64,000 nucleotides of DNA from Shimia haliotis (GCF_900114415.1 NZ_FOSZ01000001.1:744001-808000), one strand, 5' to 3'. Numbered from the stretch's first letter, positions 41,903 through 50,767 are shown. Notes: generated by a model from the letters alone, not told the origin. Numbers and translations are program-made.

Positions 41903-42583
41903 TCAGGTTAATGTCGCCTTAAGCACACCAAGGTGGACACCTGCTTGCCAAAGATCACCCACCGCATGCTGCCCGAGATTGGGCAGCGCCACACCTTCGG
42001 GACGCAAATCCGGCACTTGATATGTCAGACATCCAGCCTGTGTAGCAGCACGCGTGCCGACGTCGCTGTCTTCAAAGGCGACACATTCCTCAGCCTGCAG
42101 CCCCAGCAGCTCCGCCCCTGCCAGATATGGCGCCGGATCGGGTTTGTTCGCGCTGACCATATCACCCGCAACAACGCCCTCAAAAAAGGATCGCAATCCC
42201 GCGGTTTCCAACTTGTGTTGTGCCATCTCAGAAACGGTCGAAGTCACGACGCACATAGGTACGCCATGGCTCCTAAGCCCTTGCAATAAATCAATTACAT
42301 GCGCCTTTACAGGCACCCCGCGCGCCACTTGCGATCGATAAAGCGCCCGCCAATCCTGATCAAAAGTCCTCACGTCGACCCTTGGTGGCAAAAAGGCCTG
42401 CAATCGCGCGGTGGTTTCGGTATTTGATGTGCCGACTAGCGTGGCAAAAAACGCCTCAGCCGCCGTTTGCGTCACGCCGACATCCGCTGCCACCTCAACC
42501 AACGCGGCCATGAACTGGCGCTCGCTGTCCAAGAGCAGCCCGTCCATGTCAAACAACGCGCCGCGGATCGCCCCAAGCGTCAC
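41903..42583 (-). CDS. HAD-superfamily phosphatase/phosphoglucomutase-like
   Basis: The 226-residue HAD subfamily IA protein has motif I FDMDGLLLDSE, motif II VVTSTVSE, motif III Lys in SANKPDPAPYL and motif IV AFEDSDVG. It resembles beta-phosphoglucomutase/YniC-type phosphatases; the substrate is not assignable. It starts with GTG at 42583, with AAGGGCTG upstream, 12 bp after the stop of the preceding outer-membrane-like gene. Confidence 0.85.
   Translation of the reverse strand: MTLGAIRGALFDMDGLLLDSERQFMAALVEVAADVGVTQTAAEAFFATLVGTSNTETTARLQAFLPPRVDVRTFDQDWRALYRSQVARGVPVKAHVIDLLQGLRSHGVPMCVVTSTVSEMAQHKLETAGLRSFFEGVVAGDMVSANKPDPAPYLAGAELLGLQAEECVAFEDSDVGTRAATQAGCLTYQVPDLRPEGVALPNLGQHAVGDLWQAGVHLGVLKATLT
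41907..41922 (-). promoter_or_regulatory. CtrA-type motif at the upstream edge of the rne leader
   Basis: Read on the minus strand, this is TTAA-N7-TTAAC with no mismatch. It overlaps the last codons of the HAD phosphatase gene and lies about 415 bp upstream of the rne start. That is far from the start codon but could match a distal promoter. Confidence 0.4.
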
Positions 42584-42595
42584 GCCACGCAGCCC

Positions 42596-43282
42596 TTAAA
42601 ACTCACGCCGATAGCCAATGCTGACCGAGTCGTTCTGTCCGAAACTGTTGTCGGAATAAAAGGCCATCACGTTGATGGTGTCGCGCTTGGACAAGTTAAA
42701 AGTAAAGCCGCCGCCAATGCCGTATCCGCTGTAGTCGTTGCTGCCCCGAGACAGAACGCCAAAGCTTTTGAACACCACAAGCGGAGAGATCGGCTTCAGA
42801 GCCATTGCGCCAACATACCCGCCGCGACTTTCAACCTCGGTCGAGAGCCCGCTCGGCATGTCAAGAACCGCGGCACCGCCGTTTCCTTCGGTATAGTTGG
42901 CACCAAACATCGCGAAGACCTGCCAGCCTTTCGGGTTGTCTGTGGCGCGATAGATCGGCGCATAGCTCCCGATCGAATATTGCGTTTGCGTCACGCCTGA
43001 ATTCAGCTCCCGCTGTGACGCCGAAACATTCACAATCCCGAAATTAAACAGATACGACCCGCCAGCGGTCCATTCGCCCGTGTCAGACAGCCGCACATTG
43101 ATTTTGCTGACCGGTCCAACAGCAACCGACCCCGACAGGGTCCATTTATCCGAATAGCTTAGACCAACCTTGGTGATCACCTTGGTTGGGTCGTCCGCAA
43201 GCTTAGTGTCACTTTCTTCCGCTATTGCGCCGCCCGCAACCAGCGAAAGCACCGCCAAACCCATTGTAAAATTTTGCGTCAT
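42596..43282 (-). CDS. Putative outer-membrane beta-barrel protein
   Basis: The 228-residue product has a signal peptide ending AIA. It then shows amphipathic strands with Gly/Tyr turns (WTLSGSVAVGPVSKINVRL, GGSYLFNFGIVNVSAS, YGIGGGFTFNLSKRD) and ends in YRREF, the terminal-Phe signal used by the BAM machinery. No known family recognised. It is probably co-transcribed with the HAD gene 12 bp downstream. Confidence 0.6.
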   Translation of the reverse strand: MTQNFTMGLAVLSLVAGGAIAEESDTKLADDPTKVITKVGLSYSDKWTLSGSVAVGPVSKINVRLSDTGEWTAGGSYLFNFGIVNVSASQRELNSGVTQTQYSIGSYAPIYRATDNPKGWQVFAMFGANYTEGNGGAAVLDMPSGLSTEVESRGGYVGAMALKPISPLVVFKSFGVLSRGSNDYSGYGIGGGFTFNLSKRDTINVMAFYSDNSFGQNDSVSIGYRREF

Positions 43283-43385
43283 AACAATTCATCCAATCGA
43301 AAACGACGGCGCACAGCCATATTCGCCGCGCGCCGTTCCAAATTCATCGGGTGACAAAAGTCGCCCACTTTACGCAAGTCAGTGC

Positions 43386-44720
43386 TTACAAATAGTCCGC
43401 CCGCGCAAGACCGTATTTGGCCATCTTTTCGTTCAGCGTCCGGCGCGGAAGGCGCAGCTCTTCCATCACCGCAGCAATCGAACCGCGGTGCCGACGCATG
43501 GTGTTGTCAATTAGCATCCGCTCAAATGCTTCAACGTATTCCTTGAGCGGCTTGCCTTCGGTGGTCATCACCGGCTGCATTTCTTCGTGATCCGACATCA
43601 GCAGCGATGCAATAGACCCGCCGTCACGACGCGACTGAAGCACAGCTCGCTCCGCAAGGTTGATCAGCTGACGGACATTGCCAGGCCAAGGTGCCTGCAA
43701 AAGTTGCGCAGCTTCCTGCGCGCTCACCTTAGGAGCATCACAGCCGTATTCATCCGAAAACTGCTCGGACAAACGGGTGAACAACGTCAGGATGTCTTCG
43801 CCCCGCTGACGCAGCGGCGGCACGGTCACGCGCAGCGCGGCCAGACGGTAAAACAGATCAGAACGCAGCGCATCCTCACAAGTCTTGTCCTGCTCCTGCA
43901 TGTTGGAAATCGCGATGATGCGGGTTTCCGCAGGCGTGCCCTGCTCGTTGATCACGTTCAGCAGACGGGCCTGATTGGTGTCGCTCAGGCTCTCGATGTC
44001 TTCCAGAACCAGAATGCCGCCCCGCGCCTCTTCGATCGCAGGCAACTGGCTGTCTTCGGGGTTCATTGGCCCAAACAACCGTTTTGCCAGCGCATCTTCC
44101 TCAAAGGCGCCACAGCTCACGAGCACAAACTTGCGCCCCGCGCGGCTGCCCACGGCGTGCATGGCATGCGCCACCAACGTCTTGCCGGTGCCGGTTTCGC
44201 CATCAATCAACACGTGACCATCAGCTTGACCCAGATCCAGAATGTCCTCTTTCAGACGTTCCATCACAGGGCTCGCCCCGATCAGCTTGTTCATGATCTG
44301 CGTGCCATCCGACAGCTCGCGGCGCAATGCGCGGGCGTCCATCGTCATGCGGCGCGCGTTGGCGGCCTTTTTCGCAAGCTGGGTCATCTGATCCGGATTG
44401 AACGGCTTTTCGAGGAAATCAAACGCCCCCACGCGCATCGCTTCCACCGCCATCGGCACATCGCCGTGGCCCGTGATCATAATCACCGGCAACGCGCTGT
44501 CGCTGCCCATCAGCTTTTTCAGAAACTGCATGCCGTCCATGCCCGGCATCTTAATATCGCTGATCACAATACCCGGGTAATCCGGTCCCAGCTTCTTGAG
44601 CGCATCTTCCGCGCTTGCAAATGTTTCGGTGTCATATCCCGAGAGCGCCAGCCATTGGCTAATCGACTGACGCATATCCTGTTCGTCATCCACGATGGCG
44701 ATTTTCATGCCTTGTGCCAC
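43386..44720 (-). CDS. dctD: DctD-type response regulator lacking the GAFTGA loop
   Basis: The partner of DctB. The 444-residue protein has a receiver domain with Asp55 (VISDIKMPG), an AAA+ domain with Walker A GETGTGKT (174-181), an arginine-finger region LRSDLFYRLAALRVTVPPLRQRGED, and a C-terminal Fis-type helix-turn-helix. Two features are unusual: the LFG at about 216-218 is followed by PMNPEDSQ rather than the sigma-54 contact loop GAFTGA, and Walker B reads LVLEDIE instead of LFLDEI. GGAG lies 9 nt before the GTG at 44720; an ATG at 44708 is in frame. It probably controls C4-dicarboxylate uptake, but not through canonical sigma-54. Confidence 0.88.
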   Translation of the reverse strand: MAQGMKIAIVDDEQDMRQSISQWLALSGYDTETFASAEDALKKLGPDYPGIVISDIKMPGMDGMQFLKKLMGSDSALPVIMITGHGDVPMAVEAMRVGAFDFLEKPFNPDQMTQLAKKAANARRMTMDARALRRELSDGTQIMNKLIGASPVMERLKEDILDLGQADGHVLIDGETGTGKTLVAHAMHAVGSRAGRKFVLVSCGAFEEDALAKRLFGPMNPEDSQLPAIEEARGGILVLEDIESLSDTNQARLLNVINEQGTPAETRIIAISNMQEQDKTCEDALRSDLFYRLAALRVTVPPLRQRGEDILTLFTRLSEQFSDEYGCDAPKVSAQEAAQLLQAPWPGNVRQLINLAERAVLQSRRDGGSIASLLMSDHEEMQPVMTTEGKPLKEYVEAFERMLIDNTMRRHRGSIAAVMEELRLPRRTLNEKMAKYGLARADYL

Positions 44721-44726
44721 AGGTAA

Positions 44727-46490
44727 TTACTCCGCTGCTTCAATGTCTTCATTCAAGATCGGCAACTGCACCTCAAATACAGCGCCTTCGGTCTGACCGT
44801 TGCGAGCCGTTAACCTTCCGCCCAAGTCACTTATGATCCCTGACGAAATTGCCAACCCCAAACCGACTCCGTCGCCTGGGGCCTTGGTGGTGTAAAATGG
44901 CTCAAACAAGTTGTCCAAATCCTCGATTCCGGGGCCATTGTCACGCACCGTCAGAGTGGCGGTTTCACCGGCTGCCAGCAGGATCTCGATCTCCGGTTCA
45001 GCGACGCTTGTGGTCGCATCCAATGCGTTCCTGAGAAGGTTAATAAGCACCTGCTCAACCCGCACCTGATCGCCCATCACACGCACCGGTTGGTCCGGTA
45101 CAATTTTACCGATTTTGACCTTCCTCTGACGCAGTTGCGGCTCCATCATCGACAGCGCAGATGACACGCAATCCCCCATATTTACAGGGCGAAACTCATC
45201 TCCGCCCTTGCGCGCGTAGGACTTCAACTGCTTGGTGATCGAACCCATCCGGCTGATCAAATCATCGATACGCTGAAACGATGAAAGCGCCTCTTCGGGG
45301 CGGTTTCTCGCCACCAATAAGCGCGCGCCCGCCAAGTATGTCCGCATGGCCGCCAAAGGCTGGTTCAACTCGTGGCTGACCGCCGCCGACATCTCTCCCA
45401 AAGCCGCCAATTTCGAGCTCTGCGCGAGGCTTTGTTCAGCCACTTCAAGGCTCAATTGCATGCGTTCACGCTCGGCTATTTCCCGCTGAAGGCGACTGTT
45501 CAATGCGCGGAGTTCCACCGACTCCCGCTGTACCAACGCCATGCGGACCGCACTTTTCCGGCTCGAGAGGTAGAACACCAAGGCGATCAGGATGGCGAAT
45601 CCCATCACCTCAAGCGCCAAAACCGCGTTTACCTTTTCCCGAACACTCGCATAGGTGGTATAAGACGTCATTGTCCAACCGCGAAACGGAATACGAGAAC
45701 TCATCCGCATCACAGCCTCACCAGCGAAATAGGCATCCGCAGGTGCCTTGGACCAATCGTTTGTCACCTGCAACGCCCGCCCGATTGCGCCGCTCACGGG
45801 CTCGCCTGCAAGCGCTTGCGCCTCTGTCTGGCCCCGCCAGCGTGGCTCTGTCGACAAAATCACCGTGCCTTCGCTGTCAGTGACAAACACCGCATCCGAA
45901 ATTCCGGCCCATGTGCTTTCGAACTTGCGCAGGTCCACTTCCACCGCGATCACCCCGATGGTGCCGCCCAGATTTTCAATCTTGCGCGAATACACAAAGC
46001 GGTGCGCCCCCGCCTCATCCAATGTCAAAGTAAACAGCGTGACGTTAGAGCGTTGTGCGTTCACAAAAAAATCGGACTGCCGGTAATTCGCCCCAAGCCG
46101 AACCCGATCCGTGGCCGCCACAACCCGACCGGTCTCGTCCATCAACAAAAGTGACGCGGCGCCGATCTCGTCAACAAAGGAAATCAGCCGCGTAGTGGAT
46201 TGGGAAAAGTCGCTGGAATTCAACGCGCCGATCAAGGCCGGATCTTTGGACAGCAATTGCGGCACAATCGCATTGCGGCGCAACTCGCTGACAAGGTTGC
46301 CTGAGTATAGCGCCAACCGCAACTCGGCGCGGTTGCGGGTATTCTCGGTGAACCTGTCGGTCAAAAAGCTGTTGGTGACATACATTGTCACCCCGGCAAT
46401 CACCACAATCAGCAGCAACGCAACCCGGGTCAGCCAACTCGCCATCACGGGTCGCGGATCTATCATATCGTGTATTGGGCCATTGCTCAT
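44727..46490 (-). CDS. dctB: C4-dicarboxylate sensor histidine kinase DctB
   Basis: A 587-residue inner-membrane kinase. It has two spans (about 19-41 and 289-308) bracketing a large periplasmic double-PDC sensor (about 42-288: LLLMDETGRVVAATD, ISDAVFVTDSEGTVILST). It continues with a coiled coil, the HisKA H-box SAAVSHELNQPLAAMRTY, and an ATPase with VLINLLRNALDA, DNGPGIED and GVGLGLAIS. It signals to the regulator 6 bp downstream. No DctPQM transporter is in the window. Confidence 0.92.
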   Translation of the reverse strand: MSNGPIHDMIDPRPVMASWLTRVALLLIVVIAGVTMYVTNSFLTDRFTENTRNRAELRLALYSGNLVSELRRNAIVPQLLSKDPALIGALNSSDFSQSTTRLISFVDEIGAASLLLMDETGRVVAATDRVRLGANYRQSDFFVNAQRSNVTLFTLTLDEAGAHRFVYSRKIENLGGTIGVIAVEVDLRKFESTWAGISDAVFVTDSEGTVILSTEPRWRGQTEAQALAGEPVSGAIGRALQVTNDWSKAPADAYFAGEAVMRMSSRIPFRGWTMTSYTTYASVREKVNAVLALEVMGFAILIALVFYLSSRKSAVRMALVQRESVELRALNSRLQREIAERERMQLSLEVAEQSLAQSSKLAALGEMSAAVSHELNQPLAAMRTYLAGARLLVARNRPEEALSSFQRIDDLISRMGSITKQLKSYARKGGDEFRPVNMGDCVSSALSMMEPQLRQRKVKIGKIVPDQPVRVMGDQVRVEQVLINLLRNALDATTSVAEPEIEILLAAGETATLTVRDNGPGIEDLDNLFEPFYTTKAPGDGVGLGLAISSGIISDLGGRLTARNGQTEGAVFEVQLPILNEDIEAAE

Positions 46491-46526
46491 GTCGCCAGCC
46501 TACGCGGGCAACCCCGCGCGCTCAAG

Positions 46527-47195
46527 TCACGCAGTGGCAAACTGGTCCGTCAACGCGCGGAACATCGCCACTCCGTCTGTGCCGCCGTGGCCAATATCCG
46601 CACACCGTTCCGGATGCGGCATCATTCCCAGAACACGCCGATTTTTGCTCACGACACCGGCGATATCCGCCACCGAACCATTCGGGTTGTCGGTATAGGT
46701 AAAGGCAATCCGGCCCTCGTCCTTGAGCTGTGCCAGCTTTTCGTCGGTCACAAAGTAGTTCCCGTCGTGGTGCGCGATCGGCACGTTAATCACGTCGCCC
46801 GCGCTATAGGCCGCGGTGAACACCGTGTCCGCGGTTTCCACCCGAAGCCCGACCGAACGGCAGATGTACTTCAATCCGGCATTGCGGCGCAGCGCACCAG
46901 GCAGCAGACCGGTTTCGGTCAGGATTTGAAACCCGTTACACACACCAAGCGCATAGCCACCACGTTCGACATGGGAAATCAGCGACTGACAGATCGGTGA
47001 ATTGGCCGCAATCGCGCCACAGCGCAGATAGTCGCCAAAGCTGAACCCACCCGGCACACCAACAATGTCGACGCCTTCCGGCAGAGCCGTATCCTTGTGC
47101 CACACCATCGTGACGTTCGCGCCCGCCTGCTCGAACGCAACCGCCAGATCGCGGTCACAGTTGGAGCCCGGAAATACAATGACCGCCGCTTTCAT
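46527..47195 (-). CDS. purQ: Phosphoribosylformylglycinamidine synthase, glutaminase subunit PurQ
   Basis: PurQ supplies ammonia to PurL for FGAM synthesis. The 222-residue class I glutamine amidotransferase has the nucleophile Cys in ALGVCNGFQ and His/Glu in MMPHPERC. The ATG at 47195 overlaps the purS stop (TGATG). The gene ends 36 bp before dctB. Confidence 0.97.
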   Translation of the reverse strand: MKAAVIVFPGSNCDRDLAVAFEQAGANVTMVWHKDTALPEGVDIVGVPGGFSFGDYLRCGAIAANSPICQSLISHVERGGYALGVCNGFQILTETGLLPGALRRNAGLKYICRSVGLRVETADTVFTAAYSAGDVINVPIAHHDGNYFVTDEKLAQLKDEGRIAFTYTDNPNGSVADIAGVVSKNRRVLGMMPHPERCADIGHGGTDGVAMFRALTDQFATA

Positions 47196-47425
47196 CAGCC
47201 CATCTCCACCCGATAGCTTTCGATCACCGTGTTGGCCAAGAGCTTTTCGCACATCTCGGTCACGGTCGCCTCAGAAGTGCCCTCGGCCAGATCCAATTCG
47301 ATCACCTTGCCCTGACGCACGCCTTCAACGCCATCAAAACCAAGGCTGCCAAGCGCGTGGCGCACGGCCTCACCCTGCGGGTCCAGAACACCGTTTTTCA
47401 GCATGACATAAACGCGGGCTTTCAT
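47195..47425 (-). CDS. purS: Phosphoribosylformylglycinamidine synthase subunit PurS
   Basis: PurS is the small third subunit that bridges PurQ and PurL in organisms with split FGAM synthetase. The 76-residue protein has the typical KARVYVMLKNGVLDPQG start and a VRQGKVIELDL strand. I chose the ATG at 47425 by family length, with CGGAGAG upstream. It overlaps purQ and follows purC with a hairpin between. Confidence 0.95.
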   Translation of the reverse strand: MKARVYVMLKNGVLDPQGEAVRHALGSLGFDGVEGVRQGKVIELDLAEGTSEATVTEMCEKLLANTVIESYRVEMG

Positions 47426-47485
47426 CAGATCTCTCTCCGGTTCGGCAATCGCGGGACCACCCCGCTTCATCTCGCCATAAATAGT

Positions 47486-47515
47486 AAAAAACCGGCGCCC
47501 ACCACAGGCACCGGC
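47486..47515 (-). terminator. Hairpin with U-tract between purC and purS
   Basis: A 7-bp stem (47492-47498 with 47508-47514, one G-U pair) is followed on the minus strand by six T. It lies just after the purC stop, so it may reduce or end read-through into purS-purQ. Confidence 0.65.
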
Positions 47516-47522
47516 ATATCCG

Positions 47523-48278
47523 TTAGTTCACAAGCGTCGGCTTTGGGCCGGTGCCTTTGGGCATCACACCCAGACGCCGCGCCACTTCGGCATAGGCGTC
47601 CGTCAGACTGCCCAGATCGCGGCGGAACACGTCTTTGTCGAGCTTCTGCCCGCTTTCGATGTCCCACAAACGACAGCTGTCGGGGCTGATCTCATCCGCC
47701 ACAACAAGACGCTGGAAATCCCCCTCGTACACGCGGCCGATCTCGATTTTGAAATCAATCAGCTTGATGCCGACGCCATACATGACACCGCTCATGTAGT
47801 CGTTCACCCGCAACGCGAGGCCCAGAATGTCGTCCATGTCCTGTTGGCTGGCCCAGCCAAACGCCGCGATGTGCTCCTCTGAGACCAATGGGTCGCCAAG
47901 GCTGTCATCTTTGTAGCAATATTCCACAATCGGGCGCGGCAGCTGCGTGCCTTCTTCAATACCCAGACGTTTGCTCATGGACCCGGCCGCATAGTTGCGC
48001 ACAATCACTTCCAGCGGAATGATTTCGCAGTTGCGCACCAGTTGCTCGCGCATGTTCAAACGCTTCAGAAAATGCGTCGGAACACCGATCTGGTTCAGGC
48101 CCACCATAAAGTATTCGCTCAGGCGATTGTTCAACACGCCTTTGCCGTCAATCACACTCTGCTTTTCGGCATTGAAAGCCGTGGCATCGTCCTTGAAGTA
48201 TTGCACAATCGTGCCAGGCTCGGGGCCTTCAAACAGGATCTTGGCTTTGCCTTCATAGATTTTTTTGCCACGGGCCAT
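47523..48278 (-). CDS. purC: SAICAR synthase
   Basis: PurC joins aspartate to CAIR in purine synthesis. The 251-residue protein has [43 protein letters not shown] and the signature LIDFKIEIG followed by [19 protein letters not shown] precedes the ATG. It leads the purC-purS-purQ set and is divergent from the zeta-inhibitor gene. Confidence 0.97.
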   Translation of the reverse strand: MARGKKIYEGKAKILFEGPEPGTIVQYFKDDATAFNAEKQSVIDGKGVLNNRLSEYFMVGLNQIGVPTHFLKRLNMREQLVRNCEIIPLEVIVRNYAAGSMSKRLGIEEGTQLPRPIVEYCYKDDSLGDPLVSEEHIAAFGWASQQDMDDILGLALRVNDYMSGVMYGVGIKLIDFKIEIGRVYEGDFQRLVVADEISPDSCRLWDIESGQKLDKDVFRRDLGSLTDAYAEVARRLGVMPKGTGPKPTLVN

Positions 48279-48431
48279 GCGGGTATCCTTTTTGCGCCGG
48301 GATGAGTCCCGGATTTAGGCGCTCTCTTAAGGCATGGTGAACATTGTCGCAAGCAGCGCACCAGCGCTTGCACCGATACATGACAATTACCATATATGTT
48401 CTAAGGGAATTTAATGGAGGGCCCATAGAAA

Positions 48432-48746
48432 ATGAACACTTTTGAAGAGCGCGAAACCGCCTTTGAAGCCAAATTCGCCGCCGATGAGCAGAAACTGTTT
48501 GTCGCCAGAATGCGACGCAATCGTTTCATGGCGGTCTGGGCATCAGCCAAAAAAGGCGAAACCGTTGAGCAAGCGCGGGAATTTGGCCGTGAACTCATCA
48601 AAAAGGACCTGCAAGAGGTTGGCGATGAAGACGTCGTTCAGGCTGTCTTGACCTATCTTGGCGACCTCACCACAGAAGAGGTGGTGCGCCGCAAGCTTGT
48701 CGAGATGATGGGCGAGGCGAAATTCCAGATGGTTCAAGAAAGCTGA
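48432..48746 (+). CDS. DUF1476 protein, F1-ATPase zeta inhibitor
   Basis: DUF1476 is the alphaproteobacterial zeta subunit that blocks ATP hydrolysis by the F1FO-ATP synthase, as shown in Paracoccus. The 104-residue helical protein starts TFEERETAFEAKFAADEQ and continues with ARRNRF-type and EEVVRRKLVEMMGEA segments of the family. A GGAGG 13 nt before the ATG is a good ribosome binding site. It ends at a strong terminator. Confidence 0.9.
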   Translation: MNTFEERETAFEAKFAADEQKLFVARMRRNRFMAVWASAKKGETVEQAREFGRELIKKDLQEVGDEDVVQAVLTYLGDLTTEEVVRRKLVEMMGEAKFQMVQES

Positions 48747-48769
48747 TCGCAACCTGCATCGGCATTTTC

Positions 48770-48798
48770 AAAGCGCGGGATTTGCCCGCGCTTTTTTT
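48770..48798 (+). terminator. Intrinsic terminator of the zeta-inhibitor gene
   Basis: A 10-bp perfect stem (48770-48779 with 48785-48794, 5-nt loop) is followed by T up to 48798. Confidence 0.92.
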
Positions 48799-49050
48799 GT
48801 GGCATTGTCACTGATCCGCGTGGGCGAATGGCAAACGGCCCGCTCTGTCGATCCGCACCAATATTCGCCAAGCGGTGCGAACAGGGATTTATTCTGCACA
48901 GATCCTTTTGCGCTTCCGGCCCCAAATCGCCAAGACGCCGCCCCTGCCCGCGCCATCGTCCGCACATCATTCGGCTCAACCGACCTTTCGCTCACCTCAT
49001 AATGGTCATGCAGATTATGCATTTGTCACCCATCCGCGCGCGTGGCACAT

Positions 49051-49090
49051 GGGGCGCAACTTAACGAACTGGGGCCGCTGCGCCCCTTTT
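49051..49090 (+). promoter_or_regulatory. Leader with alternative hairpins before the homocysteine methyltransferase gene
   Basis: An 8-bp perfect stem (49051-49058 with 49079-49086) competes with a shorter nested one (49071-49075 with 49082-49086), and TTTTG follows at 49087. The ribosome binding site GGAG is at 49101-49104, 11 nt further on. The shape fits an attenuator or small riboswitch, but I do not recognise a known class. The rest of 48799-49111 shows no gene. Confidence 0.4.
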
Positions 49091-49111
49091 GCCATTTCTA
49101 CGGAGATCCCG

Positions 49112-50131
49112 ATGACAAACGCCCTTTCCAAACTGTTGGAAACCCGCGACTGGCTGATGGCGGATGGCGCCACGGGCACCAACCTGTTCAACATGGGCCT
49201 CAGCTCTGGCGACGCGCCGGAACTGTGGAACGACGAACACCCCGACCGCATCAAAAAGCTCTACAGCCTCGCGGTCGACAATGGCTCAGACATTTTTCTG
49301 ACCAACACCTTTGGCGGCAACGCCTCACGTTTGAAACTGCATGACGCACAAAGCCGCGTGCGCGAGTTGAACCGCCTTGGCGCAGAACTCGGCCGCGAGG
49401 TCGCAGATGCTGCGGGCCGCCCCGTTATCGTTGCAGGCTCCGTTGGCCCGACCGGTGACATCATGCTGCCTGTCGGCACCCTCAGCCACGCAGACGCGGT
49501 GGAAATCTTTCACGAACAAGCCGAAGGCCTCAAGGAAGGCGGCGCAGACGTTCTGTGGCTGGAAACCATCTCCGCCCCCGAAGAATACAAAGCCGCGGCC
49601 GAAGCCTTTGCTCTGGCCGACATGCCTTGGGTCGGCACCATGTCCTTTGACACCGCAGGCCGCACGATGATGGGTGTGACCTCCGCCGACATGGTGAAAA
49701 TGGTTGACGACATCCCCAACGCGCCACTTGGCTTTGGCGCCAACTGCGGCACCGGCTCGTCTGACCTCTTGCGCACCGTTCTGGGTTTCGCGGCTCAAGG
49801 CACCGAAAAGGCCATCGTCGCCAAAGGCAACGCAGGCATTCCGAAATACCACGATGGCCACATCCACTATGACGGCACACCCGACTTGATGGCGGATTAT
49901 GCCGTCATGGCGCGCGATTGCGGCGCAACCATCATCGGTGGTTGCTGTGGCACCATGCCCGAGCACCTGAGCGCCATGCGCAAAGCGCTCGAAACCCGCC
50001 CGCGCGGCGAGCGCCCGACGCTGGATCAGATCGCTGAAAAACTTGGCGGGTTCTCTTCTGCCACAGACGGCACAGGGGATAACGAAGCCGCCCCCAAACG
50101 CGAACGCCGCGGCCGCCGCCGCGCAAGCTGA
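49112..50131 (+). CDS. Homocysteine S-methyltransferase (BHMT/MetH N-terminal type)
   Basis: The 339-residue barrel protein is a zinc homocysteine methyltransferase: DGATGTNLFNMGL at the start and the zinc cysteines Cys212 (GANCGTG) and Cys278/279 (GGCCGTMPEH). It matches the betaine-homocysteine methyltransferase family and the first module of MetH. With a free corrinoid protein encoded 2 kb downstream, methyl-corrinoid is a likely donor. I chose the ATG at 49112, with CGGAG 7 nt upstream; the frame stays open 79 codons further up but without support. The tail is basic (PKRERRGRRRAS). Confidence 0.88.
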   Translation: MTNALSKLLETRDWLMADGATGTNLFNMGLSSGDAPELWNDEHPDRIKKLYSLAVDNGSDIFLTNTFGGNASRLKLHDAQSRVRELNRLGAELGREVADAAGRPVIVAGSVGPTGDIMLPVGTLSHADAVEIFHEQAEGLKEGGADVLWLETISAPEEYKAAAEAFALADMPWVGTMSFDTAGRTMMGVTSADMVKMVDDIPNAPLGFGANCGTGSSDLLRTVLGFAAQGTEKAIVAKGNAGIPKYHDGHIHYDGTPDLMADYAVMARDCGATIIGGCCGTMPEHLSAMRKALETRPRGERPTLDQIAEKLGGFSSATDGTGDNEAAPKRERRGRRRAS

Positions 50132-50139
50132 TCAATAAG

Positions 50140-50167
50140 AAAGGCCGCTCCATTGGGCGGCCTTTTT
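50140..50167 (+). terminator. Intrinsic terminator after the homocysteine methyltransferase gene
   Basis: A 9-bp stem (50140-50148 with 50157-50165, 8-nt loop) has a T-run at 50163-50167, 9 bp after the stop. Confidence 0.88.
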
Positions 50168-50179
50168 CTTAAAACTCTT

Positions 50180-50233
50180 GCCCCGGAAAAGGCCGAAGGC
50201 CTCGGGGCGCGCCCGACCCTCCCCCCGGGAGGG
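50180..50233. repeat. Back-to-back GC palindromes
   Basis: Two inverted repeats follow each other: 50180-50208, a nested pair GCCCCG/CGGGGC around AGGCC/GGCCT, and 50217-50233, CCCTCCC/GGGAGGG. Such paired palindromes look like a dispersed intergenic element, but I see no second copy in the window, so this is a shape-based guess. Confidence 0.35.
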
Positions 50234-50341
50234 CGCATTTCAACGCAAACCAAAGTCACTTGCGTCCCGTGCTTTGCAATAACTCCACATACTTTCTGCG
50301 TTTCAAAAGCGCCCACCCAGGCTCGGGCGCGTCCCTAAGCT

Positions 50342-50716
50342 CTAACTTCCACCAGCCGTTGGTGTCGCGTTTTTGTCCGAGCGAAACAATGTCCCGCCGT
50401 AATATCCAACGGCACTGAACAGCAGACTTGTCGGTGTCGTTAGCACGACGAGAAATCCCCAAATCATACCAAGGCCAACGTGAAACTCACTTCCTAGCAA
50501 GGCCCGAAGTTCTTCAGTATTGGGCGTGAGAGCACAGAGAGCTGAAAATAACGCCAGTCCACCAAGGTAGACACCCAGCACCCAATAAGACAGTCTTCGG
50601 AGCTCCTTCTTAGCAAACCAGAAGTGGGCGAACGGCTGCAAGACCGCCATCGCAATCAACAGATAAAACAATCCAAAACATGCCAATGCGATTGCTGCGG
50701 TCACGTAAAACATCAT
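50342..50716 (-). CDS. Small polytopic membrane protein of unknown function
   Basis: The 124-residue protein has three or four hydrophobic spans (about 5-32, 42-63, 80-103) with a short basic loop (AKKELRR). GAGGCG lies before the double ATG. The DNA is less GC-rich than its neighbours. No family recognised. It sits between the homocysteine methyltransferase gene and the PA0069-family gene. Confidence 0.6.
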   Translation of the reverse strand: MMFYVTAAIALACFGLFYLLIAMAVLQPFAHFWFAKKELRRLSYWVLGVYLGGLALFSALCALTPNTEELRALLGSEFHVGLGMIWGFLVVLTTPTSLLFSAVGYYGGTLFRSDKNATPTAGGS

Positions 50717-50767
50717 TGCGCCTCAATAGGTTTCGCCAAACCCATTGGAACTTAAACAGTATTTCCC

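Noticed and set aside
43587-44726. 379-codon plus-strand open frame
   Set aside because: Antisense to dctD, with His/Arg/Gln-rich nonsense composition.
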